In this document: positions 27,396-37,393 of the stretch, one piece after another | How positions within the stretch are numbered: position 1 is the first letter of the stretch | How the letters are laid out: every line of letters starts with the position of its first letter | Notes under the pieces: model-generated | Databases searched by the model: none | Seen by the model: only the letters and a program-made list of their open reading frames with translations | What the model was told of the DNA's origin: nothing | Source of the DNA: Stentor roeselii | Lineage: Eukaryota > Ciliophora > Heterotrichea > Heterotrichida > Stentoridae | NCBI GenBank assembly: GCA_006503475.1 | Contig: RSEH01000021.1 | Location: 1 to 64,000 of the forward strand | Direction of reading: 5' to 3' | DNA length: 64,000 nucleotides | Translations under genes and position numbers: made by a program

Positions 27396-28889
27396 ATGGG
27401 TTGCTGTAAACTTAAAACTTCCAAATCCGCTTCATCCTCAAAAAGTCCTAAAGCGACAGAAGTATTAGAAACAGATCCTCATCAGCGAGTGCATCACAAG
27501 TCTCCTCTGTCCAACCTGGTCTCAACGACCTCAGGCAGCCTGCTTCAAGACTACGAAGTAGTCCGAGTGATTGGCGAAGGCGGTTACGGTCAAGTGAGGG
27601 AAGTGATCGAAAAGTCAACAGGCTGTAGACGTGCAGCGAAAAGTGTTCAAATAAAATTTTTAAAGAAAACAGAAATCGACAACATCTTCGAAGAGGTAAA
27701 AATTTTGAAATCTTTGGATCATCCAGGGATTATCAAAATCTTTCAGGTTTATAGAGAAGCGAATAGCGTTCATATTATTACTGAACTTTGCACCGGCGGC
27801 GAGTTGTTTGATAAGATCACGAAACATAAGAGACTGTCTGAAAATATTGTTGCGAAGTATATGTTTGATATTGTTTCGACTGTTAAGTATATCAATGAGG
27901 CTGGTGTCATTCACCGTGACCTGAAACCTGACAACATCCTATTCGAAGACCAAAGCAATTCCGCTCGTTTAAAAATCATCGACTTCGGTACAGCAATGGA
28001 GTACGAAAAAGGTCATTTTTACAACATGATAATCGGTACCCCTTACTACATGGCTCCAGAAGTGATAACTGGAGGATACAACCAGAGTTGTGACGTTTGG
28101 AGTATCGGAGTGATAATGTACATCATGCTTTCCGGAACTCCCCCATTCACCGGGAGCTCAAATCAAGAGATTTATGAAAAAATCGTCGAAGAAACGCCAA
28201 AATTCGATTCTCCAGTCTGGTCTTCAGTCTCCAACTGTGCAAAAGTCCTCATAAAAAAATCTCTAACAAAAGACCCCAAAAAGCGAATCAGCATAAACGA
28301 CTTCTTTTATGACCCTTGGCTGAGAACTCGCAATGATAACCTCGTACCTGAAAAGCACTTATCATTCAAATCAATGGAAAACCTTTCAAAGTTTCGTCAA
28401 ATCAGCAAGTTACAAGCTTGCACTTTTGTCTTTATCTGTCAGTCTTTTATGACTGCCTGTGAAATGAAGCATGTGAGGAAGTTATTTGAAAGTTTCGATA
28501 AAAATGGCGATGGAAAGCTAAGTTTAGAGGAAATTCGTGAAGGGATTAAAGATTACAGTGGAAGTTTTCAGTTGGATCCTGAGGAAATCATGAAAGAATG
28601 CGATTTGGATAAAAATGGCTTCGTGGATTATTCGGAATTTTTAGCTGCTGTTAGCATGAAAAGCTTGCAGGTTAATAAACAGAAGCTTAAAGCGGCTTTT
28701 GATGCTATTGACAGTGATGGTAATGGAAAGATTACTAGAAGTGAATTGAGACAAGCACTTGTTGGCATGTCGAATGAAAAAAACGTGAATGATATCATTG
28801 CACAGATTGATAGGAATGGTGATGGTGAAATAGATTTAGAGGAATTCACTGATGCTGTTTTAGGAGGTGGCGTTAGCAATAGGGTTTAG
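27396..28889 (+). CDS. Calcium-dependent protein kinase (CDPK)
   Basis: A 497-residue protein with the classic CDPK order. The N-terminal M-G-C-C is a site for myristoylation and palmitoylation, so it is membrane-tethered. The kinase domain is at about 55-310 (G-E-G-G-Y-G-Q-V, A-A-K-S-V, H-R-D-L-K-P-D-N, D-F-G-T-A, G-T-P-Y-Y-M-A-P-E). A junction helix follows, then four EF-hands at about 360-490 with loops D-K-N-G-D-G, D-L-D-K-N-G, D-S-D-G-N-G and D-R-N-G-D-G, all with canonical acidic ends. Calcium binding should release the inhibitory junction. The stop is TAG. Confidence 0.95.
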   Translation: MGCCKLKTSKSASSSKSPKATEVLETDPHQRVHHKSPLSNLVSTTSGSLLQDYEVVRVIGEGGYGQVREVIEKSTGCRRAAKSVQIKFLKKTEIDNIFEEVKILKSLDHPGIIKIFQVYREANSVHIITELCTGGELFDKITKHKRLSENIVAKYMFDIVSTVKYINEAGVIHRDLKPDNILFEDQSNSARLKIIDFGTAMEYEKGHFYNMIIGTPYYMAPEVITGGYNQSCDVWSIGVIMYIMLSGTPPFTGSSNQEIYEKIVEETPKFDSPVWSSVSNCAKVLIKKSLTKDPKKRISINDFFYDPWLRTRNDNLVPEKHLSFKSMENLSKFRQISKLQACTFVFICQSFMTACEMKHVRKLFESFDKNGDGKLSLEEIREGIKDYSGSFQLDPEEIMKECDLDKNGFVDYSEFLAAVSMKSLQVNKQKLKAAFDAIDSDGNGKITRSELRQALVGMSNEKNVNDIIAQIDRNGDGEIDLEEFTDAVLGGGVSNRV

Positions 28890-28951
28890 TGGTAGTAATG
28901 TTGAGATTAATGATAAAGGTATTTGGTTATTAATTATAAGGGTCTATTCTA

Positions 28952-30211
28952 ATGATCCTCTTTACTTTCATGCGGAAAATAAGTGGGGTTCGATCATTTA
29001 GATATCACCCAAAAATCGAATCTCTTATTCAATCTTCATTAGATCCACCAAGTGTCTTCAAAGAAATGACAAATATCATCGACGAAGAAAGTGAAAAAGA
29101 AAACTTCAAATTCGTAAGAGAAGGACTTGAATATATTTCAGTTGCTTACAATACCAACTATCAACAACTAGACCCAGACCTTTTTTTCTACTTCAAAAAA
29201 TACGGGACTTTTTTTGAAAACTTACAAAAACCTGAGCCTTCTTCTTTTTGTTTCAAGTCAGCCTTGAAGCTGATAAAAGAAAGTCAAGACTTAGAAGCGA
29301 AAATTGAAATCGCGGCTTTACTTTCGAATCAGTTGATTTTTATGAAAAATTACAGAGAAAGTGAAAAAATATTAGAAAATTTTGTAAGTTCTTCAGAAAG
29401 AATTCCGATAAGGTATCCAAAAGCTTTATTTTTTTCGGTATTGGGGAAAACTAAGACTGCTTTGAATAAACGAGAAGAAGCTTTGAATTTTTTTGATATT
29501 TCTTGTCAGGTTTTAAATGAAATTGAACAGGATTCTGAAAATCAACGTCTTATGCTGACGACTCTTTGTCATACTTGCACATTACATGTTTCTGGACCGA
29601 AGCACCTGGAATATTTCAATAAAACTTTTGAGGTTTTTGAGAAGGCTCAAAGGAATGAAAAATTGTTACCTGTGCATATGAGTGAATTTGTTGATTTTTT
29701 CAGTTTTAATGCTACTTTTTTGAGAAATAAAGAGGTTTTTTATGAATTTATTGAGAAATTTGAATTGCATATACACGACTACTCAGAAAACATAATTCTT
29801 CGTTATTACGATAAAATTATCGATCATTCCGAAAAAGCAAAACTCAGATTCAACACAATCCTCTATGAAAAATACCTGAAATTTATTGAAAAAAGATTTA
29901 AAAATGATTCAAACCTCGTTGATAGAGCAAATTTCATGATCGCTTGTAAAATGATTGAATCAGAAGAATTTGAAAAATGTGTCGTATTCGCTGAAAAGTG
30001 TTTGGAAATCAGAAGACAAAACCGTAATATTGAAGAGGTAGTCCTAGTTAAAAACATGATAATTGATAGTCTTATCGAGTGTAAACAATTCTTCAAGGCA
30101 AAAAAACACTTAAACGATATAGAAATTATGATACCCCGAGTTAAAGATACAAGGCTTATAGATCAGCACAATTTGAACAAAGCAAGATTTAGGAAGCTTC
30201 AAAGTTTTTAA
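28952..30211 (+). CDS. Helical TPR-like protein of unknown function
   Basis: A 419-residue all-helical protein with a pattern of paired amphipathic helices, such as the F-K-S-A-L-K-L-I-K-E-S and R-E-S-E-K-I-L-E-N-F segments, resembling tetratricopeptide repeats. I cannot name a family. It has no signal peptide or membrane helix. The ATG at 28952 is the first in frame; a second at 28970 (M-R-K-I-S-G) is equally possible and would remove the hydrophobic M-I-L-F-T-F. It lies 62 bp after the CDPK stop on the same strand. Confidence 0.7.
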   Translation: MILFTFMRKISGVRSFRYHPKIESLIQSSLDPPSVFKEMTNIIDEESEKENFKFVREGLEYISVAYNTNYQQLDPDLFFYFKKYGTFFENLQKPEPSSFCFKSALKLIKESQDLEAKIEIAALLSNQLIFMKNYRESEKILENFVSSSERIPIRYPKALFFSVLGKTKTALNKREEALNFFDISCQVLNEIEQDSENQRLMLTTLCHTCTLHVSGPKHLEYFNKTFEVFEKAQRNEKLLPVHMSEFVDFFSFNATFLRNKEVFYEFIEKFELHIHDYSENIILRYYDKIIDHSEKAKLRFNTILYEKYLKFIEKRFKNDSNLVDRANFMIACKMIESEEFEKCVVFAEKCLEIRRQNRNIEEVVLVKNMIIDSLIECKQFFKAKKHLNDIEIMIPRVKDTRLIDQHNLNKARFRKLQSF

Positions 30212-30451
30212 ATAACTTAAAAGTTCTTTAGTTGATTAACAATTTCCAAATATTCGATTAATTTCCTTAAAATTAAAACATCTCCTCTAAAATAACAGAA
30301 ATCCTAAATAAACTATTTTAAACCCATCCCTTTATACAACCTCCAAAAAATCCTCTAAAGCTGAAATTGCTCAATAAAAGCCTATTTTTCTAACTTTAAA
30401 TTCCAAATTCTCAACAAAGGTGTATCATCCAAATGATATAATTTGAATCAA

Positions 30452-32644
30452 ATGGCTTCTAAACTTGCAGAGTCAGATTCTCATCTATTCAGACAGTCTC
30501 GATCATCTATGTACTCAATGATTGGAAACGGAAAATACGAGCACACCTATGTGCCTTTAAACCCGAATACCCTTTTATTTCTTGAAAAACAAACAGAAGT
30601 CGATTACTCAAAAGAACTCTTCATCGGGTCATCAGAGTTTCGATTTTCTTCAGAATTCCGAATAGTCCTTACCTACTTTTACATAGCTTTAAGTCTAATC
30701 CTCGGAATTTTGATTTCATTTACAATTGCTCAATATTCTATTGGAAATTACTCAAAAATTGAGTTTTCTATTCACATTTCCTGTTTATTTTCAATTTTTT
30801 TCAGCCTGTATTTAATTTTGTACTTAATTTGGAAGGTTAGAAGTTTTTTATTGTCAAGTAAGACGATTTTCACATTATTTGCAGTTTCGTTTAACACTTA
30901 CTTGATACTCTGTGACAGTAGAATTCTTGATTATTTCTTATCTGTTGAAAGTTCAGTTCTCAAGTCAGTTCCTTACAGTCTTACATTTACTTTGCTGACA
31001 CTTTTATATAGAAACATATTATTAGATGATTTTTTCCATTACTTGATAATTTCAGTTCACGGTTGCATTTTGTTTCTCTCAATAAATTTGGCATTTTCCC
31101 CTTTTTCACTCGAGTCAAAACTCTACGAAATTTTTTTAATAATAATAATCATCAGCTACAACCTAATCGAAACAAACATTTACAGTTACCGAAGTCGTTT
31201 GGTCTTCTGGAGGACTTACATCGAAGAAAAAGCAGTAAAGCAAGACTCTAAAGACAACAGCGATGTTTCAAATGACTTCGAGACAGAAGCCGAGCATCTT
31301 ATTTCAACATGTGAAAAAATCAAAAACGACATAAAATACGCGATTAAAGCAATTATCTTTAAAGATATTAAACTTCGACTAAAAAACACTCTTCACTCAA
31401 TTCAGAAAATCAAGAGAATCATCGGACATAGCAAGATGTCCATCACTGTAAAGTTAGAAAATCAGGTAAAAGACCAGCAAGACAGAGAGTTCATTCAACA
31501 GAACTATCAAGATGTTTCTATTTCGAGTCATGGGGACTTTCACAGGTCTTCTACTATTGTTAACTTTATGGAACATAAGAATTTTGGATTGTTTCATGAT
31601 TATGGAATGCAAGAACTTTCAAGTGTTTTGGAAGGTATTGGAAAGAATTGGAGTTTTGATATTTGGTTTGTTAAGGAAACTACTGGAAGAAGTATTTCAA
31701 TTGTTGGGAGTTATTTGATTAGAAAACTTGGACTTGTTAAACGATTTAAGATTAGTGATGATTCACTTGAAAAGTACCTGAATGCGATGGAGTATTCGTA
31801 TAAGGACTGCCCTTATCATAATGCTTGTCATGCTGGTGATGTTTTACATACTTTGATGTACTTTTATATTAACTCTGATATACAAAAATACTTAAATCCT
31901 ATTGAAACTCTTGCTTCTATTTTAGCTGCTCTTGGACATGATGTTTCACATCCTGGAGTTACTTCTAGGTACCTGATCACCACGCGTGACCCTCTAGCAA
32001 TTCAATTCAACGATTCAAGCGTTTTAGAAAACATGCACTGTGCCACAATCTTCCAACTAATGAACAAGGCAGGTTTCAACATATTCGAAAACCTGGACAA
32101 TGAAGACTGGACATGTTCAAGAAGAATAATCCTAGAGATGGTTCTTGCAACAGACATGGCAAAACACTTCGAAATTTTAGGAAAATTTCGAGCTCGAGCA
32201 AGCATCCTGGGTGACCTGGGCTACGACAAGTTCGAAGACAAGCTTTTGATTTTTTCGGCTGGAATCAAAGCTGCTGACATTGGGCACAGTGCGAAGTACA
32301 ATGATCTTCATCAAAAGTGGAGTAAATTAGTTTTAGAAGAGTTTTTCCGTCAAGGTGATCTGGAAAAATCGAAGAATATTCCTGTTTCTATGTACTGTGA
32401 TCGCACTAATACAAGTGTTGGCAAGTCACAGGCTGGGTTTTTGAAAAATATCTGCTTGCCGCTTTATGAAGTTTGGGTCAAGTTCTTGGATTGTCAAAGT
32501 GTTGAGAAGGTTTTGAAGGAACTTAGAAATAATATTGAGTTTTGGGATGCTACTCAGAAAAGTCGTAGGTCTACTCAACCTATTGAAAGAGGATCTATTG
32601 ATCATTTGGATGCTGGGGAGTCTTTACCTGGATCTCATAATTAA
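30452..32644 (+). CDS. Membrane-bound cyclic nucleotide phosphodiesterase
   Basis: A 730-residue protein. About six hydrophobic segments lie between residues 70 and 255. After a cytosolic linker, a class I PDE domain spans about 430-695: Y-H-N-A-C-H-A-G-D-V, G-H-D-V-S-H-P-G-V, K-A-A-D-I-G-H and S-Q-A-G-F, which provide the two-metal site and the glutamine contact to the purine ring. It hydrolyses cAMP and/or cGMP; the sequence does not settle which. PDEs with N-terminal membrane segments are common in ciliates and apicomplexans. The start is the ATG at 30452; the frame extends three codons up to a TTG only. Confidence 0.9.
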   Translation: MASKLAESDSHLFRQSRSSMYSMIGNGKYEHTYVPLNPNTLLFLEKQTEVDYSKELFIGSSEFRFSSEFRIVLTYFYIALSLILGILISFTIAQYSIGNYSKIEFSIHISCLFSIFFSLYLILYLIWKVRSFLLSSKTIFTLFAVSFNTYLILCDSRILDYFLSVESSVLKSVPYSLTFTLLTLLYRNILLDDFFHYLIISVHGCILFLSINLAFSPFSLESKLYEIFLIIIIISYNLIETNIYSYRSRLVFWRTYIEEKAVKQDSKDNSDVSNDFETEAEHLISTCEKIKNDIKYAIKAIIFKDIKLRLKNTLHSIQKIKRIIGHSKMSITVKLENQVKDQQDREFIQQNYQDVSISSHGDFHRSSTIVNFMEHKNFGLFHDYGMQELSSVLEGIGKNWSFDIWFVKETTGRSISIVGSYLIRKLGLVKRFKISDDSLEKYLNAMEYSYKDCPYHNACHAGDVLHTLMYFYINSDIQKYLNPIETLASILAALGHDVSHPGVTSRYLITTRDPLAIQFNDSSVLENMHCATIFQLMNKAGFNIFENLDNEDWTCSRRIILEMVLATDMAKHFEILGKFRARASILGDLGYDKFEDKLLIFSAGIKAADIGHSAKYNDLHQKWSKLVLEEFFRQGDLEKSKNIPVSMYCDRTNTSVGKSQAGFLKNICLPLYEVWVKFLDCQSVEKVLKELRNNIEFWDATQKSRRSTQPIERGSIDHLDAGESLPGSHN

Positions 32645-32977
32645 ATAATTTTGGGATCAATGAAGTGGAGTTTTTGATGGGAAGAGAATGAAATATTTTG
32701 ATATTTAATCAGATTCTATTCTTATTTCTTATAATTAATATTCAACTTTAACTCTAATATCGAAATTCAAAAATCATTATCCCCACCTGTTCAAACTTAG
32801 TCATGCTAAACCTTCTGATAAACAACTTCTCAAATGGTATAACCATAAGCAATGATTAATCCATTGAATTAAAACTCAAATCAAAGCTAATCTCAGTATT
32901 TCCTGATGAAATTCAAGACAAAAAGTTCTTAAGTCCTAGAAGCAGTGTTAAAACTATGGACCATATTTATTGGCAGT
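32645..32977. other. Intergenic region before uL6 gene
   Basis: About 330 AT-rich bases. No separate gene. The frame of the ribosomal protein extends upstream to a GTG at 32945 but without similarity to the family. Confidence 0.5.
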
Positions 32978-33547
32978 ATGAGACAACTTCTAAAGACTGA
33001 CAAGGTTAAAGTCCCTGAAGGAATTACCATCACTGCCCATTCACGAACAGTCACAGTGACAGGTCCCCGAGGCAAGCTTTCGAAATCCTTCAAGCACGTC
33101 CCTGTGGACATCCAGGTTTTGGAAGACGGAAAAAGCGTGAAAGTTGACAGCTGGTTTACGAACAAAAAGCAAGCTGCCTGCGTGAAGAGCGTTCTTTCAG
33201 TGATCGAGAACCTGTTCACTGGGGTGATCAAAGGATACGAGTACCACATGAGACTGGTTTACGCTCATTTTCCGATCAATGTCAACATCCCCGCAGACAA
33301 GTCCTCCATTGAGATCAGAAACTTCATCGGGGAAAGAAGAGTCAGAAAGATCAAAATGCTTGTCGGAGTTACTATTGAAAAAAGTGATGCCATGAAAGAT
33401 GAACTTATTCTTAAAGGAAACGATCTTGAACTTGTTTCACTTAGTGCTGCTCTTATTCAACAGTCTTGCGCCGCCAAGAAGAAGGATGTCAGGAAGTTCT
33501 TGGATGGAATTTATGTTAGTGAAAGAACTAATATAGTTAAAGAGTAG
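32978..33547 (+). CDS. RPL9: 60S ribosomal protein L9 (uL6)
   Basis: A 189-residue protein, close to the 192 residues of the animal form. Two uL6 lobes are seen: V-P-E-G-I-T-I-T and V-T-G-P-R-G-K-L-S-K at the N-terminus, and E-I-R-N-F-I-G-E-R-R-V-R-K-I in the second half, followed by a short helical end. It binds 28S rRNA near the sarcin-ricin loop. The codons are more GC-rich and regular than in neighbouring genes, as expected for high expression. I chose the ATG at 32978 (M-R-Q-L-L) because family members begin here. The stop is TAG, 23 bp from a convergent gene. Confidence 0.95.
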   Translation: MRQLLKTDKVKVPEGITITAHSRTVTVTGPRGKLSKSFKHVPVDIQVLEDGKSVKVDSWFTNKKQAACVKSVLSVIENLFTGVIKGYEYHMRLVYAHFPINVNIPADKSSIEIRNFIGERRVRKIKMLVGVTIEKSDAMKDELILKGNDLELVSLSAALIQQSCAAKKKDVRKFLDGIYVSERTNIVKE

Positions 33548-33570
33548 AATTTCAGAGAAGTTTAGGATAT

Positions 33571-35205
33571 TCAGGGTTTAGGGTGTTTTAGTTGTTGAGG
33601 TTTTTCGAGGATTTCGGTATTTTCTTGGTTTTTTTTTAGGATTTCTTGGTCTTCTTGTTGTTTGTTTACAATTTCATGGTCTTCTTGTTGTTTGTTTACA
33701 ATTTCTTGGTCTTCTTGTTGTTTGTTTACAATTTCTTGGTCTTCTTGTTGTTTATTGAGGATTTCTTGGTCTTCTTGTTGTTTATTGAGGATTTCTTGGT
33801 CTTCTTGTTGTTTATTGAAAATTTCTTGATCTTCTTGTTTTTTATTGAGAATTTCAGATTCATTGATTTTTTCTTGGCTTGAATCGAGAAATGATTGCGT
33901 TGATGCATCTTCTAATGGTCTTAACGTGTATTCTTCTAGTTTACTCTTAGCCATTAGATAAGAGTTGTAGCATAACTCGTAATTTGTTGATAGAGCCGTG
34001 TAATTATTATAAAGTTGATGATATATTTGTGATTCATGATAGCATTTGTTTTCAAGGTAATTAATTTTCTCTTGTTGGTTAATTTTTTCCATTTCTAGTT
34101 GTTTTCTTTCATCTTCATAGTTCTTTATAGTGTTTTCCAAGTGCTTTATATAAAATTCTTGTGGTTTAGAGTTGGAATTCGTTTCATCTTGAGATGGCTT
34201 ATAATTGGTCTTGGCTTCAATAGCTTGAAGTTTACCTAAAAGATGCTTTATTATATGCTTTAAGTGCGCGATTTCTTGTTTTTCGGTGTCAGGATTATTT
34301 TTTAAATTGACTTCTATTTCGATATGAATAATTTCACTCTCTTCTGATACATTTTGAAGTGCCAATAAATCATCATCTTCATTTAGTTTTGAAGACTTTT
34401 GAGGAGGTTCGATGTACTTGATTAAAGAAATATCTCGTTTTGTATCTTTAAACAGATTTCCTTCATCTTGTTCAATTTTTAGTGAAGTCTGTAAATTAGG
34501 ATTGCCAAGATTTGCAGTTACATCAACTTCTTTTATTCCTTCGATTAAAGGTTCACTGGTAGGTATAAAGATATCTTGTTTTGCTGGATTTTCGTTATCA
34601 ATAAGAGATTTACTTGATCCAGTTTCAATAATTTCTTTACAATCTATATTTTTCATATCCTCTTTTAAACTATTCGAATCAAAGTGAGTAATCACTTCTT
34701 TAAACTCATCCGCATCTTTCGTTTGATTTTTTGGGGATTCACTGCTAGGAGTAAAATCTTTTAAGTCATTTTCATTTTTATTCTCATCTCTATAAATATT
34801 ACTTGAGTCACTCTCTAATTCTTTTGGACTTTCTGTGGTTTTCTCATTAACTGGAAGTGATTCGCTTAATTTAGATTTAGAAATATCGTTTTCATCGTCA
34901 ATATAAGTGTTTTTTTCATATTCTTTAAAACTTTGTATGATTTGAGTAGATTTTAAGTTTTCTGACAGTTTTTCATTTTTTATCTCAAACAGTTTAGATT
35001 CAGCAAGTTCAATTTTTACAGAATCATTTTTTGTTTCTTGAGTCAAAAATTCTTTTTCACTACTCAAGACTTTTTGATCAAGTTCTTGCAGACTTTCATT
35101 CTGACTTAGAATATCACCTGGGCCTTCCAAGTGTTTTTGTGAAAATACTTTTGATTCTTGAGGAAGGGGATCTATTTCTGGGTCATCTACTTTAGGTTGA
35201 TTCAT
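33571..35205 (-). CDS. Acidic low-complexity coiled-coil protein with 10-residue repeats
   Basis: A 544-residue protein rich in Glu, Ser, Lys, Asn and Asp. The first 340 residues look disordered. A coiled coil lies at about 345-450. The C-terminal end has about eight repeats of E-I-(L/V/F)-N-K-Q-Q-E-D-Q. No family is recognised. The start is the ATG at 35205 (M-N-Q-P-K), in ATATAATC-ATG; the frame runs on to a TTG at 35349 with hydrophobic, non-coding-like residues. It is one of two genes ending in TGA, with an in-frame TAA two codons beyond. Confidence 0.7.
   Translation of the reverse strand: MNQPKVDDPEIDPLPQESKVFSQKHLEGPGDILSQNESLQELDQKVLSSEKEFLTQETKNDSVKIELAESKLFEIKNEKLSENLKSTQIIQSFKEYEKNTYIDDENDISKSKLSESLPVNEKTTESPKELESDSSNIYRDENKNENDLKDFTPSSESPKNQTKDADEFKEVITHFDSNSLKEDMKNIDCKEIIETGSSKSLIDNENPAKQDIFIPTSEPLIEGIKEVDVTANLGNPNLQTSLKIEQDEGNLFKDTKRDISLIKYIEPPQKSSKLNEDDDLLALQNVSEESEIIHIEIEVNLKNNPDTEKQEIAHLKHIIKHLLGKLQAIEAKTNYKPSQDETNSNSKPQEFYIKHLENTIKNYEDERKQLEMEKINQQEKINYLENKCYHESQIYHQLYNNYTALSTNYELCYNSYLMAKSKLEEYTLRPLEDASTQSFLDSSQEKINESEILNKKQEDQEIFNKQQEDQEILNKQQEDQEILNKQQEDQEIVNKQQEDQEIVNKQQEDHEIVNKQQEDQEILKKNQENTEILEKPQQLKHPKP
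33640..33860 (-). repeat. 30-bp coding tandem repeat
   Basis: Seven to eight 30-bp units encode the decapeptide N-K-Q-Q-E-D-Q-E-I-(L/V). Divergence is highest at both ends, typical of array growth from the middle. Confidence 0.85.
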
Positions 35206-35551
35206 GATTATATAATATCTATAATTTAAAGTAAAAAAACTATGAAAAATTGTTATCAAAACTTTAAAGAATATTGAAATAACATTATTTTTATATAAAA
35301 TATTTACAACTCGAACAGAAATAAGAACATAAACCTTTTGTATCTTCAAATTCTAATTTAATCTACAAAGAAATTATTTATATCAAATTTTATGACGAAT
35401 TACATCAAATCAACCTTAATAAAGATTTTTTTCAAAAGATAACAATTTAATAGTTAATCCAACCAACTCCAAGCATACAAAAGTACTCCAAACCAACAAA
35501 ACATTACCCTATCCTTAAAATTCAAAAAACTCCGAATTGAACAAACAAAAT
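35206..35551. other. AT-rich intergenic region
   Basis: About 345 bases between two minus-strand genes; nothing else supported. Confidence 0.5.
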
Positions 35552-36127
35552 CTAATCAATTTCATTTTTTTCGCTTATATTATCTAATCTTTTATCAGGA
35601 CTTCTCAAGCTTGATTCCCCAAAAATTTCATCTCGAAGCCTATTCAAAAGTTTTCTTGAAACAGAATGAACTTGATTTAAGCTTCTTTTCAACCTGATAA
35701 CTCCATCATTTCCATTATTAAACTTCCCAGAAGACTTATTCCTGAAAATTTTGATTCTAATTTTTTTATCCTTTTCAACATAAACACTTTCCATTCTTTC
35801 TAAACTTTCCAGTCTCTGAAATCTGCTGAAACGAAAATTTTTTAATTCTTTTGTAGTTCTTTTTTTAAATGCGAAACTTTTCTTGAAAGTTGGAAGTTCT
35901 TTTTGCAATTCATCTAATTTTCTTTTGATCTGAGAGACGTCTAAATTTTGAAACCGTTCGCGATTTACTTTCATTCGGTTGTCTTTTAATTCGAAGTATT
36001 TTGATGGGGAGGAGCTTCTAACAGCTGAAAAGTCTCTGGTGCTGAAAAAGCTTTGGCTTGTTTTTAGACCTTTGGTGCTTGGAGATTGGGAGTATTTAAA
36101 AGTGAATAGGTCTTGTGGAGAGTTCAT
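35552..36127 (-). CDS. Small basic protein of unknown function
   Basis: A 191-residue, Lys/Arg/Ser-rich protein with pI clearly basic, including F-A-F-K-K-R-T-T-K-E-L-K and R-F-S-R-F-Q-R-L. A short amphipathic helix with Leu spacing is at about 65-80. No domain is recognised. It starts in AATAATAT-ATG and is divergent from the SLC35F6-like gene with 72 bp between start codons. Confidence 0.65.
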   Translation of the reverse strand: MNSPQDLFTFKYSQSPSTKGLKTSQSFFSTRDFSAVRSSSPSKYFELKDNRMKVNRERFQNLDVSQIKRKLDELQKELPTFKKSFAFKKRTTKELKNFRFSRFQRLESLERMESVYVEKDKKIRIKIFRNKSSGKFNNGNDGVIRLKRSLNQVHSVSRKLLNRLRDEIFGESSLRSPDKRLDNISEKNEID

Positions 36128-36199
36128 ATATTATTATCCAAATTGTTAGATTCTCTCTGAGGAACTTAATTTTACTAGAAAACTAAATTCTAAACTATA

Positions 36200-37393
36200 A
36201 TGGTAGAAAGTAAAATCGTTCTTTACTTATTTATGTCAGGAATGCTATTTTTCGGTACTGCAAACACAATATCAGGAAAGGCGATAGACCTAACCAATTC
36301 TCAAGGTAAGCCTTTCAACCACCCTTACTTCCAAACAGCAGTCTCATTTTTAGGTGAGTTATTCTGTTTACTTTACTACTTCATCTACAAAAAAACTCTA
36401 AAGAATGACATGAAAACAGAACCATTAAATAATAAAACCCAATCCAAGACCTGTCTTGACAAAATGGGCTTTTTTGTGTTCATGATTCCTTCATTCTTTG
36501 ATTTTTTCGCATCAAGTCTCATGTTGCTTGGACTCACCTTGACTGCTCCTTCAGTTTATCAGATGATGAGAGGGTTTATCATGGTCGTCGTCGCTTTATA
36601 CTCAGTTATCTTCTTGAAAATAAAAATTTTTCCTCATCAGATACTTGGAGTCGCTCTTGCTTTTATTGGAATCGCCTTGGTTGGACTTGCTAGCGTTTTA
36701 TTTGGAGCTAGTTCAGCGAAAAGTCCAGTACTTGGAGCGATTATTATCATCGCTGCGCAGTTTTTTGCTGGGGGGATGTTTGTGTCGGAACAATTGTTTT
36801 TAGAAAATCTTGTTATTCACCCTTTACAAGCTGTAGGAATTGAAGGACTTACTGGTTTCGGTTACTTTTTAATTATCTTACCAATATTCAACATGATCCC
36901 TTGCTCCAATCCTGACCTCTGTAGTGACGGGTATATTGAAAATTCAGTCACAGCATTTGAACAAATCGGAGCAAGTTGGCAACTTTCCTTATTATTCGTT
37001 GGATTTATGCTAAGCATAAGTTTATTTAACTTTACAGGAGTGACTACAACGAAAAAGGCTGGAGCACTTGCAAGGTCAACAATAGACACAAGCAGAACTG
37101 TTCTAATCTGGATTTTCAGCATTTTTGTCGGTTGGGAGATTTTTCTTTGGCTTCAGCTGATCGGTTTCTTCTTTTTGGTCCTAGGTACTCTTGTTTATAA
37201 TGAAATTTTGAAGATTCCTTGGGTTGGACTCACTGAAAGTATTGAAAGGAAGAAAATTTACATGAAAAATAGAGATGAACAAAAACATCAGGTTAAGCAA
37301 GATGAATTTATTGGATTTTCTCCTGGAGGGGTTTATGATCAGACACATTTCAAACATAAGTTGAGGGAAGGGGATGATATGGAGTTTAGGTAA
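36200..37393 (+). CDS. SLC35F6-like drug/metabolite-type transporter
   Basis: A 397-residue protein with about ten transmembrane segments (residues 5-335) and a hydrophilic C-terminal tail. The start G-M-L-F-F-G-T-A-N-T-I-S-G-K-A and H-P-Y-F-Q-T-A-V-S-F-L-G-E resemble human SLC35F6, as do the A-P-S-V-Y-Q-M-M-R-G segment and the R-T-V-L-I-W segment near the C-terminal end. SLC35F6 is reported at lysosome and mitochondria; the cargo is unknown. The start lies in AACTATA-ATG. No signal peptide beyond the first membrane helix. Confidence 0.85.
   Translation: MVESKIVLYLFMSGMLFFGTANTISGKAIDLTNSQGKPFNHPYFQTAVSFLGELFCLLYYFIYKKTLKNDMKTEPLNNKTQSKTCLDKMGFFVFMIPSFFDFFASSLMLLGLTLTAPSVYQMMRGFIMVVVALYSVIFLKIKIFPHQILGVALAFIGIALVGLASVLFGASSAKSPVLGAIIIIAAQFFAGGMFVSEQLFLENLVIHPLQAVGIEGLTGFGYFLIILPIFNMIPCSNPDLCSDGYIENSVTAFEQIGASWQLSLLFVGFMLSISLFNFTGVTTTKKAGALARSTIDTSRTVLIWIFSIFVGWEIFLWLQLIGFFFLVLGTLVYNEILKIPWVGLTESIERKKIYMKNRDEQKHQVKQDEFIGFSPGGVYDQTHFKHKLREGDDMEFR

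Noticed and set aside
28927-28941. Candidate 15-nt intron (GTTATTAATTATAAG) that would extend the helical protein upstream
   Set aside because: It has GTT and AAG ends and no A at position 10, unlike the four good introns.
33646-33882. Plus-strand frame of F-L-V-F-L-L-F-V repeats that looks like membrane helices
   Set aside because: It is the antisense of the 30-bp repeat coding for N-K-Q-Q-E-D-Q.
30443-35349. Upstream TTG or GTG starts for PDE, uL6 and the acidic repeat protein
   Set aside because: Nuclear genes here start with ATG, and the added residues do not match the families.
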